A stretch of 16,084 nt of DNA from the NCBI GenBank assembly GCA_964587525.1, contig CAZPLZ010000073.1, positions 1 to 16,084 of the forward strand. Reading direction: 5' to 3'. The notes under the pieces were generated by a model. It worked only from the letters and a program-made list of their open reading frames with translations, ran no database searches and was not told where the DNA came from. The position numbers and the translations under genes are program-made. This stretch comes from CAZPLZ01 sp964587525. GTDB taxonomy: Bacteria > Oederibacteriota > CAKKQC01. Below are positions 1-6,845 of the stretch, one piece after another. Each line of letters begins with the position of its first letter. The stretch's first letter is position 1.

Positions 1-2
1 CG

Positions 3-2132
3 GGTATGTGGGCCTTCGAGCCGGACCCGGACACCTTCAGCGATCAGGCTCTGTTTGATCTGCGCCACCTCAACGAGAAGGTGGCGGGGCAGTCGGGGTT
101 CGTCCGGCTGAGCGAGGACGGCAATGACTTTGTCCTGGGGGACGGCACGCCCGTCAAGTTTTGGGCCATCAACACTAGTGTGTACAACCAGGCGGATCTC
201 AAGGGGCTTACGCGTCACGGACGCTTTCTGGCCAAGCGGGGTGTCAACATGGTGCGGTCCCACGTCCAGGTGAGCGTCCAGGGAGAAGGCTCCAAGATCA
301 CCGACGTGAATCGCCGGGTCATCGACAACATCTGGAAGCACGTGGCGGCCATGAAGGCCTCCGGCATCTACACCACGATTTCTCCCTACTGGGGCGTGGC
401 CCAGAAGAAAGTGCCGGCCTCCTGGGGGATCGAAGGCTGGCCCGAGGACCAGAACGCCCTAGGGCTGCTCTTCTTCAACGAGAAGCTTCAGAGGGGCTAC
501 AAGGCCTGGCTGCGGGCCCTTTACGCGCCCAACAATCCCTACACCGGCATCCCTCTGGCCCGGGACCCCGCCGTAGCGGTCATCCAGATTCAGAATGAGG
601 ACAGCCTGCTGTTCTGGACCCTGTCACACATCAAGGGAGCCCAGCTGGACCTCCTCGGCCGGAAATTCGGAGCCTTCCTGGCCGGGAAGTACGGGTCCCT
701 GGAAAAGACCAAGGCGGCCTGGGGCGGCGCCGGCCTCCCGGAGGACGATTTCGGGCGGGGCTACGCCCACATCCAGCACATCTGGCTGCTGACCCAGAAC
801 CAGACCGGCGCCGCGGCCAAGCGTCTGGCGGATCAGCTCCAGTTCCTGTCCGAGACCATGTACAAGTTCAACGCGGAGGTGGAGCGGTTCCTCCGGGAGG
901 AGCTGGGCTGCCAGCACCTGGTCAACGCCGGGAACTGGCGGACCGCGGACCAGATCAAGCTTCTGGACGCGGAGCGCTGGTCCTACACGGCCAACCAGGT
1001 CATCGCCTCCAACCGCTATTACGGGGGGGTCCACACCAATCCCCGTGGCCGGGCCGGATACATGGTGGAGGCGGGTGACCACTACACCGATCCTTCCGCC
1101 CTCCTCAACGTCCGCCAGCTTCCGACCAACAACAGATTCGTTGTGGGGGCCCCCTTCATCATCACCGAAAGCACTTGGACGGCTCCCATGAGCTACCTCT
1201 CGGAGGCCCCCTTTCTGATCGCGGCCTACGGCGCCCTGACCGGCCTGGACGGCTACTATTGGTTCGCCACCCGGGCGCCGGAGTATGCCCTGCCCGGGCA
1301 GAAGTTCCCGCTGGCCAATCCGGCCATCCTGGGCAATTTCCCGGCGGCGGCCCTGATGTACCGTGCAGGGTACATCAGGCAGGGCCGCCCGGTGGTTCAC
1401 GAGGAACGGCGGCTTCAAGACATGTGGAACCGCAGATCCCCGCTTCTGGCCGAGGACCCCGGGTTCGATCCCAACCGGGACGCCGGGGATATCGCGCCCC
1501 TGTCCAGCGTTAAGCAGGGTGTGGACCCGCTGGCCTATCTCGTGGGGCCGGTGGAGGTCAGATACGGGGGAGATCCGGCTCGGAGCTCGGTGCTGGATCT
1601 CTCAGGCTACATCCACAAGGACAAAAAATTCGTCCGGAGCGTGACCGGAGAGCTCGGCCTGGACTATGGGCGCGGTTTCTGCACCCTGAATGCGCCCAAG
1701 GCCCAGGGGGTCACGGGCTTTCTGAAGAAGAAGGGCACGTTCAACCTGGCCGACGTGCGGATCCAGTCCGGCAACGACTACGCTACGGTCCTGGTTGTGT
1801 CCCTGGACGAGAAGCCCCTCAAGACCTCCCGCAAGATTCTGGTCCAGGTGGGCACCATCTGCCGGCCCCATGGCTACCGGGCCCGGCCGGCCAGTTTCAA
1901 GGGATCCAAGGGCAAGCAGGACTTCAAGGGCTTTCAGATTGAGAACTTAGGGATGCCTCCCTGGAACGTCGTCAACGCGGACATCACCCTCACCGTCAAG
2001 AATCCCAACCTCCGGACCGCCGTCCTGCTCGATTCCAACGGGATGTCCGTCAGCGAGATCCCAGTCCAGACCCAGGGTGACACCTTGAGCGTCAAGCTTC
2101 CCCCCGACACGCTCTACTTGGTTCTCAAGTAG
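3..2132 (+). CDS. Glycoside hydrolase, clan GH-A-like (5'-truncated by the window edge)
   Basis: Probable retaining glycosidase with a (beta/alpha)8 barrel. Counting from the ATG at base 6, an N-terminal strand region (GDGTPVKFWAIN, about residues 46-56) leads into a barrel start (AKRGVNMVRSH, 76-86). The segment IQIQNED carries the likely acid/base Glu198, and FIITESTW carries the likely nucleophile Glu388, about 190 residues apart as in clan GH-A. Residues from about 500 to 708 look like beta-rich accessory domains. The frame is open from base 3 to the edge, the first ATG has no ribosome site, and the protein begins mid-domain without a signal peptide. The true start therefore most likely lies upstream. 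The sulfatase gene follows after 8 bp, so the two are probably cotranscribed and act on the same sulfated or decorated glycan. The exact GH family and substrate cannot be read from the sequence; GH5, GH42 and related families are alternatives. Confidence 0.75.
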   Translation, partial: GMWAFEPDPDTFSDQALFDLRHLNEKVAGQSGFVRLSEDGNDFVLGDGTPVKFWAINTSVYNQADLKGLTRHGRFLAKRGVNMVRSHVQVSVQGEGSKITDVNRRVIDNIWKHVAAMKASGIYTTISPYWGVAQKKVPASWGIEGWPEDQNALGLLFFNEKLQRGYKAWLRALYAPNNPYTGIPLARDPAVAVIQIQNEDSLLFWTLSHIKGAQLDLLGRKFGAFLAGKYGSLEKTKAAWGGAGLPEDDFGRGYAHIQHIWLLTQNQTGAAAKRLADQLQFLSETMYKFNAEVERFLREELGCQHLVNAGNWRTADQIKLLDAERWSYTANQVIASNRYYGGVHTNPRGRAGYMVEAGDHYTDPSALLNVRQLPTNNRFVVGAPFIITESTWTAPMSYLSEAPFLIAAYGALTGLDGYYWFATRAPEYALPGQKFPLANPAILGNFPAAALMYRAGYIRQGRPVVHEERRLQDMWNRRSPLLAEDPGFDPNRDAGDIAPLSSVKQGVDPLAYLVGPVEVRYGGDPARSSVLDLSGYIHKDKKFVRSVTGELGLDYGRGFCTLNAPKAQGVTGFLKKKGTFNLADVRIQSGNDYATVLVVSLDEKPLKTSRKILVQVGTICRPHGYRARPASFKGSKGKQDFKGFQIENLGMPPWNVVNADITLTVKNPNLRTAVLLDSNGMSVSEIPVQTQGDTLSVKLPPDTLYLVLK

Positions 2133-2140
2133 CCTGGCCC

Positions 2141-3676
2141 ATGAGCAAGCAAACCGGCGGGGGGCCCGGCCGGACACCCAACATTCTATTAATCACCAGC
2201 GACCAGCAGCATTGGAACACGCTCTCGCTCACGAACCCTGAGATCAAGACGCCTCATCTGGATGCCTTGGCCCGCGAGGGCACCGTCTTCGGCCGGGCCT
2301 ACTGCCCCAACCCCACCTGCACCCCGACCCGGGCCTCGATGATCACCGGCAGGTACCCGAGCCAGCATGGGGCCTGGTCTCTCGGAACGAAGTTACCCGA
2401 ATCCGAATACACCGTTGGTGAATCCTTTTCGAAGGCAGGCTACCAGACCGCCCTGGTCGGCAAGGCGCATTTTCAGCCGTTGAAGCATACGGAGGAGTTT
2501 CCGTCCTTGGAATCGTATCCCATCATGCAGGACCTCGAGTACTGGAGGAAGTTCCACGGCCCCTTCTACGGATTCGGCCATGTCGAGCTGGCGCGCAATC
2601 ATGTCGCCGAGGCCCACGTGGGCCAGCACTACGCGATCTGGATGGAGGAAAACGGTCTCAAGAACTGGCGGGATTTCTTCCAGCCTCCCACGGGGACGAA
2701 CAACTCGCAGAAACACAAGTGGCTGATACCGGAGAAATACCATTACGACGTTTGGATCGCGGAGCGCGCCACCGCTCTGCTTGAGGGATACGCCAAGAGG
2801 AAAGAGAACTTTTTCCTGTGGGCCAGCTTCTTCGATCCGCACCCCGATTACCTGGTGCCCGAACCGTGGGACACCATGTATGACCCGGCGGCGTTGACGG
2901 TGCCTGTCTTAACTCCTGGCGAGCATGACCGGAACCCGCCGCATTTCAAGCTGACCCAGGAGAAGAAACCGGACTTTTCATCCTACCGGGAGGAGGGCGG
3001 GGACGCCTGCCACGGTTTTCACTCGCATCTCCAGGCACGGGCGTCCCTGGCGAAGGACATCGCGATCTATTACGGCATGATCTCGCTCATGGACAAGTAC
3101 ATTGGAAAGATCCTTGAACGGCTGGATGGCCTGGGCCTGGCTCAGAACACCCTGGTTGTGTTCACCAGCGATCACGGCCACTTCTTCGGACAGCACGGGC
3201 TGACCCGGAAGGGAGCTTTTCACTATGAGGACATGATTCGCGTTCCCATGATCGCGCGGTTTCCCGGACGGGTTCCGGCGGACCGGACCTCAACCAGCCT
3301 CCAGAGCCTGGTGGACTACGCGCCAACATTCCTGTCGTTTGCGGGGATCGAGATTCCCCGCTCGATGACCGGTATCGACCAACGGGCCGTCTGGTGCGGC
3401 GGGAAAGAGGGTGTCCGGGACCATGTGATCGTCGAAAACCGGCACCAGCCGACGACGCTCCACGTCAAGACCTACGTGGACGAGCGGTACAAGATCACGG
3501 TCTACTATCAGCGCGACTATGGGGAGATCTTCGATCTGAAGGGTGACCCCGGTGAACTCAATAACTTGTGGACGGACCCCGCGCACCAGGGGCTCAAGGC
3601 TGAGCTAATCAGGAAATTGCTCTTCGCCGAGATGGGCAAAGAACCTTTGTGGATGCCCCGGGTTTCGGGCGCCTGA
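2141..3676 (+). CDS. Sulfatase, formylglycine-dependent (S1/arylsulfatase family)
   Basis: Hydrolyses a sulfate ester, probably on a glycan given its glycosidase neighbour. The protein is 511 residues, normal for the family. The catalytic signature C-x-P-x-R is present as CTPTR at residues 60-64, so Cys60 would be converted to formylglycine. Metal and active-site positions are visible: Asp21-Gln22 (NILLITSDQQ), Lys108/His110 (GKAHF), Asp344-His345 (FTSDHGH) and Lys357 (GLTRKGAFHYED). The C-terminal EIFDLKGDPGELNNL stretch is typical of S1 sulfatases. The ATG lies 8 bp after the upstream stop with no clear Shine-Dalgarno, so translation may be coupled. No signal peptide or lipobox is seen: the N-terminus MSKQTGGGPGRTPN is hydrophilic. 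As annotated it would act in the cytoplasm, unlike most glycan sulfatases. Specific substrate unknown. Confidence 0.93.
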   Translation: MSKQTGGGPGRTPNILLITSDQQHWNTLSLTNPEIKTPHLDALAREGTVFGRAYCPNPTCTPTRASMITGRYPSQHGAWSLGTKLPESEYTVGESFSKAGYQTALVGKAHFQPLKHTEEFPSLESYPIMQDLEYWRKFHGPFYGFGHVELARNHVAEAHVGQHYAIWMEENGLKNWRDFFQPPTGTNNSQKHKWLIPEKYHYDVWIAERATALLEGYAKRKENFFLWASFFDPHPDYLVPEPWDTMYDPAALTVPVLTPGEHDRNPPHFKLTQEKKPDFSSYREEGGDACHGFHSHLQARASLAKDIAIYYGMISLMDKYIGKILERLDGLGLAQNTLVVFTSDHGHFFGQHGLTRKGAFHYEDMIRVPMIARFPGRVPADRTSTSLQSLVDYAPTFLSFAGIEIPRSMTGIDQRAVWCGGKEGVRDHVIVENRHQPTTLHVKTYVDERYKITVYYQRDYGEIFDLKGDPGELNNLWTDPAHQGLKAELIRKLLFAEMGKEPLWMPRVSGA

Positions 3677-3712
3677 CCTCGCTCCCTCACATCCGCAGGG
3701 CCCCGTTCAAGT

Positions 3713-3730
3713 GCAGAGCCCGGGTTCTGC
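3713..3730. terminator. Near-perfect palindrome between convergent genes
   Basis: GCAGAGCCC is followed directly by GGGTTCTGC, pairing at 9 positions with one G-U wobble. It lies in the 53-bp gap between the sulfatase and the convergent GH128-like gene and touches the stop codon of the latter. No T-run follows on either strand, so it is not a standard intrinsic terminator. A bidirectional termination or mRNA 3'-end role is only an inference from position. Confidence 0.3.
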
Positions 3731-4923
3731 TACTCGGGTAGAAAAAGCGTGTCGAGCGGAATGCCCTGCTTTTCGAAGTTCGGGCCGCTCATCCAGATTC
3801 TCAGGCGCGGCCACCACCCATATCTGTACTGATAGACGACACGGAACTGGTGTCTTCCGGCCGCAAGCCCGATGCGGCCACGGCTTTCCCCGGCCCGCTC
3901 TTCCGCTCCATGCCTGACGATGAGTTGGTTGCCAATGTACACCGCACTTTCCTTGTCATTGAGAGAGAACTCGTAGGTTCCGGCTTTCGGGACCTGGAGA
4001 TAGCCGTCGAACACAACGGCGTGCGGCCCTTTGATTTCAGCCGCCCGGATGTCAAAACCGACGACGTTGCCCTCGGCGGCCGGCTCCAGCTTGCTGAAGT
4101 CCGGCAGGACATCCCATGCTCCCTTGTAGAACCGGTAGCGGAGGCCGTGATCCTTGCGCAGGGAGGCGTCGCGGTAAGCGATACCCGCCGGGGCCAGCTT
4201 GTCTTTCGTGATGTACAGGCTCGTGGGAGCGTAATCCTTCCCCTCGCGCGCTCCGGCTCCGCAGATGAACCAGGCGTAGCGCTTGACGTAGGGGAGCGAG
4301 TCGAGGACCAGGCAGGAGTCCCGGGCGAACCGGGCGTTATCTTCCAGGGTGGCCCGCGCGCTGTGCCATTTCCAATCGGGTCCCGAATACTCGGTGACCC
4401 AGACGGGCAGCCCGTGCTTCTTCCAGGTCCTCCGGCAGTAGTTGCGCAGGCCTTCGACGGCGTCGGGCACGGTGACGTCGCCGTACCAGTGAATGCACGC
4501 GAAGTCTACTCGATAGCCGCGTTTCTTGGCCTCCTTCATGAATTGGTCAAGCCACTTGTCGTGTCCCGCCGGACCGGGGCTGCCTAGGCGCAGGCCGGAC
4601 TTCTCGAGCACCGGCCACAGCTCTATCGCTTCCGCCACGGTCATATGCGCCTGGCCCTTGTTGTCAGGTTCGTTGAATCCCAGTAGTGTTTTGTAGCCCG
4701 CCTTCTTCACCCCCCGCACGATTTCGTCGGTGGCGGTGGTTTCGTCCCAGATCATGGGGACGAACTCGGCCCGGATCGTTTCCTCGCCTGATCTCCCCTC
4801 CGGTCCCCAGTTGTAGGACCAGCTACAGCCGAGATCATCGATAGCGGATGGTGGAAGATGCGGAACTCCCTTGCCCGAGGTCCAGTAACCCACGCCGCGC
4901 TTCGGGCTCCTGACTTGCTCCAC
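3730..4923 (-). CDS. GH128-like glycoside hydrolase with C-terminal PA14-like domain
   Basis: Probable endo-acting glucanase-type enzyme. Counting from the GTG at 4923, residues 8-270 form a glycosyl-hydrolase catalytic core of the type found in GH128 (beta-1,3-glucanases). LGFNEPDNK carries the likely acid/base Glu85, IHWYGD a core strand, and VWVTEYSG the likely nucleophile Glu178. Residues about 285-395 look like a PA14 carbohydrate-binding domain (GLRYRFYKGAWD, FDGYLQVPKAGTYEFSLN, GRHQFRVVYQY). The GTG start has no ribosome site. The same frame continues upstream through a textbook signal peptide whose natural start codon reads ATA (entry at 4924-5019), so the native protein is probably about 32 residues longer and exported. 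It converges on the sulfatase and is divergent from the PhyH gene. Family confidence is fair; the glucan substrate is inferred only from family. Confidence 0.8.
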   Translation of the reverse strand: MEQVRSPKRGVGYWTSGKGVPHLPPSAIDDLGCSWSYNWGPEGRSGEETIRAEFVPMIWDETTATDEIVRGVKKAGYKTLLGFNEPDNKGQAHMTVAEAIELWPVLEKSGLRLGSPGPAGHDKWLDQFMKEAKKRGYRVDFACIHWYGDVTVPDAVEGLRNYCRRTWKKHGLPVWVTEYSGPDWKWHSARATLEDNARFARDSCLVLDSLPYVKRYAWFICGAGAREGKDYAPTSLYITKDKLAPAGIAYRDASLRKDHGLRYRFYKGAWDVLPDFSKLEPAAEGNVVGFDIRAAEIKGPHAVVFDGYLQVPKAGTYEFSLNDKESAVYIGNQLIVRHGAEERAGESRGRIGLAAGRHQFRVVYQYRYGWWPRLRIWMSGPNFEKQGIPLDTLFLPE

Positions 4924-5019
4924 CGGCCCAACTGGCGGCAGATCGGCCTTGCGCAGGCCGGGAGCTGCGCAGGCGTTAGAGGTGAGTAGAGCTAGGAGCG
5001 CAGGGAGTAGTTTCCTTAT
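4924..5019 (-). other. In-frame signal peptide of the GH128-like protein, with ATA in place of a start codon
   Basis: Reading the - strand in the frame of the downstream gene gives ATA-AGG-AAA-CTA..., that is (M)RKLLPALLALLTSNACAA followed by PGLRKADLPPVGP. It has a basic n-region, an Ala/Leu-rich core and a small-residue cleavage region near NACA/APG. There is no ATG, GTG or TTG between this point and the in-frame stop at 5059-5061; ATT (5044-5046) and ATC (5029-5031) are the only other near-cognate codons further upstream. AAGAG lies just ahead of the ATA. Either ATA initiates, or ATG has mutated, or there is a base-call error. Confidence 0.6.
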
Positions 5020-5089
5020 TACTCTTGCGATTCTATTACCCTGAATCCTGCGTGAGGGTCATATGCGTGACAGTATATTACCTTTGCTG

Positions 5090-5121
5090 AGAGGCTGTTG
5101 CGGGTTTTTGCAACGGCCTCT
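5090..5121. promoter_or_regulatory. 12-bp hairpin just upstream of the PhyH gene
   Basis: AGAGGCTGTTGC (5090-5101) pairs with GCAACGGCCTCT (5110-5121) with one G-U wobble and an 8-base loop GGGTTTTT. It ends 13 bases before the ATG of the PhyH gene and occupies the place where a Shine-Dalgarno would be expected; none is visible. It lies in the divergent intergenic region, so it could be a 5'-UTR structure of PhyH or a dispersed repeat element. Confidence 0.5.
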
Positions 5122-5134
5122 AAACTGATTTCTA

Positions 5135-5968
5135 ATGAACCCAGCGTGCCTTAAACACAAACTGACCACTCAAGAACGGCAGGTATTCAACGAAACTGGA
5201 TACCTGATCATCGAGGACGCGCTTTCTTCTGAACAGGTGTCGGCACTCACGGCGGTGACCGATCGCATCTACGAGCGCAAGCTGGCCGAAGGCCATGATC
5301 CCCGGGAGTCACTGTTTTACCCCGACTTTATCCGGGAAGACGATCTATTCCTGGACCTTGTTGATTACGAGCGGATTTTCCCCAAGGCCTGGGGTATTCT
5401 CGGCTGGAATATTTTCCTCTACCACGGACATCTTATCGTCACCCCGCCGACCGGGAAATCTCCCGACGATAAAACCCTGGGTTGGCACCAGGACAGCGGC
5501 CGGGTCAACGTGGAAATCGAATCGCACCCCCGGCCCCGCCTTTCATTCAAGGTCGCCTATTTCCTCTCAGATTGTTCGGAACCAGGGCGCGGAAATTTCT
5601 GGATCATTCCCGGAGGCCATCTCCATGACACGATCGAGATACCCAAGGGTGGAACCGGCCAGCCGGCAGGCGCCATCCCGGTCCAGGTCAAACCGGGGAC
5701 CGCGGTGTTCTTTGACCGGCGGCTCTGGCATGCTGGCAGCCCGAACTGGTCCGCCGTTATTCGCAAAGTGCTCTTCTACGGGTACGGGTACCGCTGGATT
5801 CGGACGAAAGATGACATGACGGTGCAACACCTATGGGAGCGGAGCGACCCCATCCGCCGGCAGCTTCTGGGAGACGGCCTCAACTGTAACGGCCACTTCA
5901 CCCCGAAGGACGGGGACGTGCCCCTGCGCACGTGGCTTAAGGAGCACAGCCCGGAAGAGGCCAAGTAG
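5135..5968 (+). CDS. Phytanoyl-CoA dioxygenase (PhyH) family Fe(II)/2-oxoglutarate oxygenase
   Basis: Non-haem iron oxygenase of the double-stranded beta-helix fold; members hydroxylate many small molecules, so the substrate is open. It is 277 residues, the usual length. The N-terminal FNETGYLIIEDALSSEQV (about 18-35) is the family opening. The iron triad is visible: His118 and Asp120 in GWHQDSGR, and His199 in LWHAGSPN. Arg210 in VIRKVLFYGYGYRW is placed to bind the 2-oxoglutarate carboxylate. The ATG at 5135 starts the family-typical N-terminus but has no Shine-Dalgarno and follows a strong hairpin. It lies between glycosidase genes and a toxin-antitoxin pair, with a 33-bp gap to the convergent PIN toxin gene. 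Such enzymes often accompany sulfatase and glycosidase genes in PVC genomes, but a link to the upstream glycan genes here is inference. Confidence 0.9.
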   Translation: MNPACLKHKLTTQERQVFNETGYLIIEDALSSEQVSALTAVTDRIYERKLAEGHDPRESLFYPDFIREDDLFLDLVDYERIFPKAWGILGWNIFLYHGHLIVTPPTGKSPDDKTLGWHQDSGRVNVEIESHPRPRLSFKVAYFLSDCSEPGRGNFWIIPGGHLHDTIEIPKGGTGQPAGAIPVQVKPGTAVFFDRRLWHAGSPNWSAVIRKVLFYGYGYRWIRTKDDMTVQHLWERSDPIRRQLLGDGLNCNGHFTPKDGDVPLRTWLKEHSPEEAK

Positions 5969-6001
5969 CGTTCGGCGGAAAAGAGGGACGCTGAAGACGC
6001 T

Positions 6002-6433
6002 TCACAGCTCAAGTTTCTTCAACAGTTTGGCCGTCGTATAGCACTTGACGCCGGCCGTTTCGAAATCGCGGTCGTTGGTCCAGATGGGGATATCCAGGGC
6101 AAGAGCCAAAGCAAGCAAATTGACGTCGTCGGGATCTCGCTTTCCGATGAGACGGGCCGCCCTCGGAATGAAGTTCTTGAATTCTCGGGCGACGTACTCT
6201 TTGATCGCCAGCAGGCGCAGTTGACCTTCCAGCACTTCATGCGAGATGCCATAGGCTTCCGCCATCCTGGGAAGGTACTCGTGGACCTCACCGATGGTGG
6301 AGGCCGTCGAGAGGATCTCAAGGCTGGATCGAGTGAACACCTTGAGAGCGGCTTTCCCAACAACAGCGGAGAGGATGACGTTAGCGTCGGCGGCGACGCG
6401 CTCGACGCTCTTCCCGCCAGGCTTTGAAGTCAC
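6002..6433 (-). CDS. PIN-domain ribonuclease toxin (VapC-like)
   Basis: Type II toxin, likely an Mg-dependent endoribonuclease. The protein is 143 residues and holds one PIN domain. Acidic active-site positions are visible: Asp16 in VAADANVILSA, Glu49 in TIGEVHEYL, Asp102/Asp103 in RDPDDVNLLALAL, and Asp121/Asp123 in IWTNDRDF. The set is complete, so the enzyme is probably active. The GTG start at 6433 overlaps the 3' end of the antitoxin gene by 53 bases in another frame, the tight coupling usual for toxin-antitoxin pairs. A later start would cut into the first catalytic strand. The gene ends convergent to the PhyH gene. It is paired with a Phd/YefM-type rather than a VapB/AbrB-type antitoxin, a known but less standard combination. 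Confidence 0.85.
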   Translation of the reverse strand: MTSKPGGKSVERVAADANVILSAVVGKAALKVFTRSSLEILSTASTIGEVHEYLPRMAEAYGISHEVLEGQLRLLAIKEYVAREFKNFIPRAARLIGKRDPDDVNLLALALALDIPIWTNDRDFETAGVKCYTTAKLLKKLEL

Positions 6434-6659
6434 GTAGGACCCGCTTCTCGGTTACGCCTGCCTTCTGGAGGTGGGCCGCGATGGCTTCGCCGAGGCGCTC
6501 CAGCAGTTCCTTCCTGAGATCAACCGGAAGGGATTGAGGCTCCCTCAGGGGCACGACGATGCTGGCGAGCTTCCCATGTCTGGTAACGAAGACAAGGTCT
6601 TTGCCTCCCAGCAGCTCCGTGGCCCGGCTCCTGAACTCCCGCACGCCCGTGACTTGCAT
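6381..6659 (-). CDS. Phd/YefM-family antitoxin
   Basis: Antitoxin and operon repressor, 92 residues. The N-terminal half matches the Phd/YefM DNA-binding fold: VTGVREFRSRATELL (3-17), then LVFVTRHGKLASIVVPL (22-38). The C-terminal half (LRKELLERLGEAIAAHLQKAG) is the usual helical toxin-neutralising part, ending in an unusually arginine-rich tail (WREERRARRRRR) encoded where the toxin gene starts. The ATG at 6659 sits about 19 bases after a consensus -10 box, giving a very short leader with little Shine-Dalgarno. A perfect palindrome with a TGTACA core lies directly upstream of the -35 box, consistent with autorepression. Confidence 0.85.
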   Translation of the reverse strand: MQVTGVREFRSRATELLGGKDLVFVTRHGKLASIVVPLREPQSLPVDLRKELLERLGEAIAAHLQKAGVTEKRVLRDFKAWREERRARRRRR

Positions 6660-6677
6660 TCCACAACCGCCGTTCGG

Positions 6678-6706
6678 AGTCTAACAGGGTTCTGCCTTTG
6701 TGTCAA
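6678..6706 (-). promoter_or_regulatory. Sigma-70-type promoter of the Phd-PIN operon
   Basis: On the - strand a perfect -35 TTGACA (6706-6701) is followed by a 17-base spacer and -10 TAGACT (6683-6678; 4 of 6 to TATAAT). The predicted start of transcription is about 12 bases before the antitoxin ATG. Confidence 0.75.
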
Positions 6707-6707
6707 C

Positions 6708-6723
6708 TATTGTGTACACAATA
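6708..6723. promoter_or_regulatory. 16-bp perfect palindrome, probable antitoxin operator
   Basis: TATTGTGTACACAATA is identical on both strands and abuts the -35 box of the Phd-PIN operon. Its centre contains TGTACA, the core motif described for YefM binding in the E. coli yefM-yoeB operator. The 186-bp gap to the methyltransferase holds little else, so it could also affect the divergent gene. Confidence 0.7.
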
Positions 6724-6845
6724 TGGCTTCGGCTTTCCAGCATTCGATGCCGTTATTATGTTGTTATGTGTTATGGGGACACTTTTAAATGCTTAAATAA
6801 TCCTCAGCACGTCGAGTAATGGAGGATGGAGGAGAAGAGGCAAGT

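Noticed and set aside
624..1418. 264-codon frame on the - strand inside the glycosidase gene
   Set aside because: It is a shadow of a high-GC coding strand. Its translation lacks domain-like patterns, while the + strand frame has conserved catalytic motifs.
3850..4587. 245-codon + strand frame opposite the GH128-like gene
   Set aside because: The - strand frame holds the catalytic NEP and TEYSG motifs and a PA14-like domain; the + frame is its antisense shadow.
6750..6795. Possible mobile-element end at the ATGGGGACACTTTT stretch
   Set aside because: Similar motifs are seen near repeat-associated transposases in some genomes, but there is no inverted partner and no transposase in the window.
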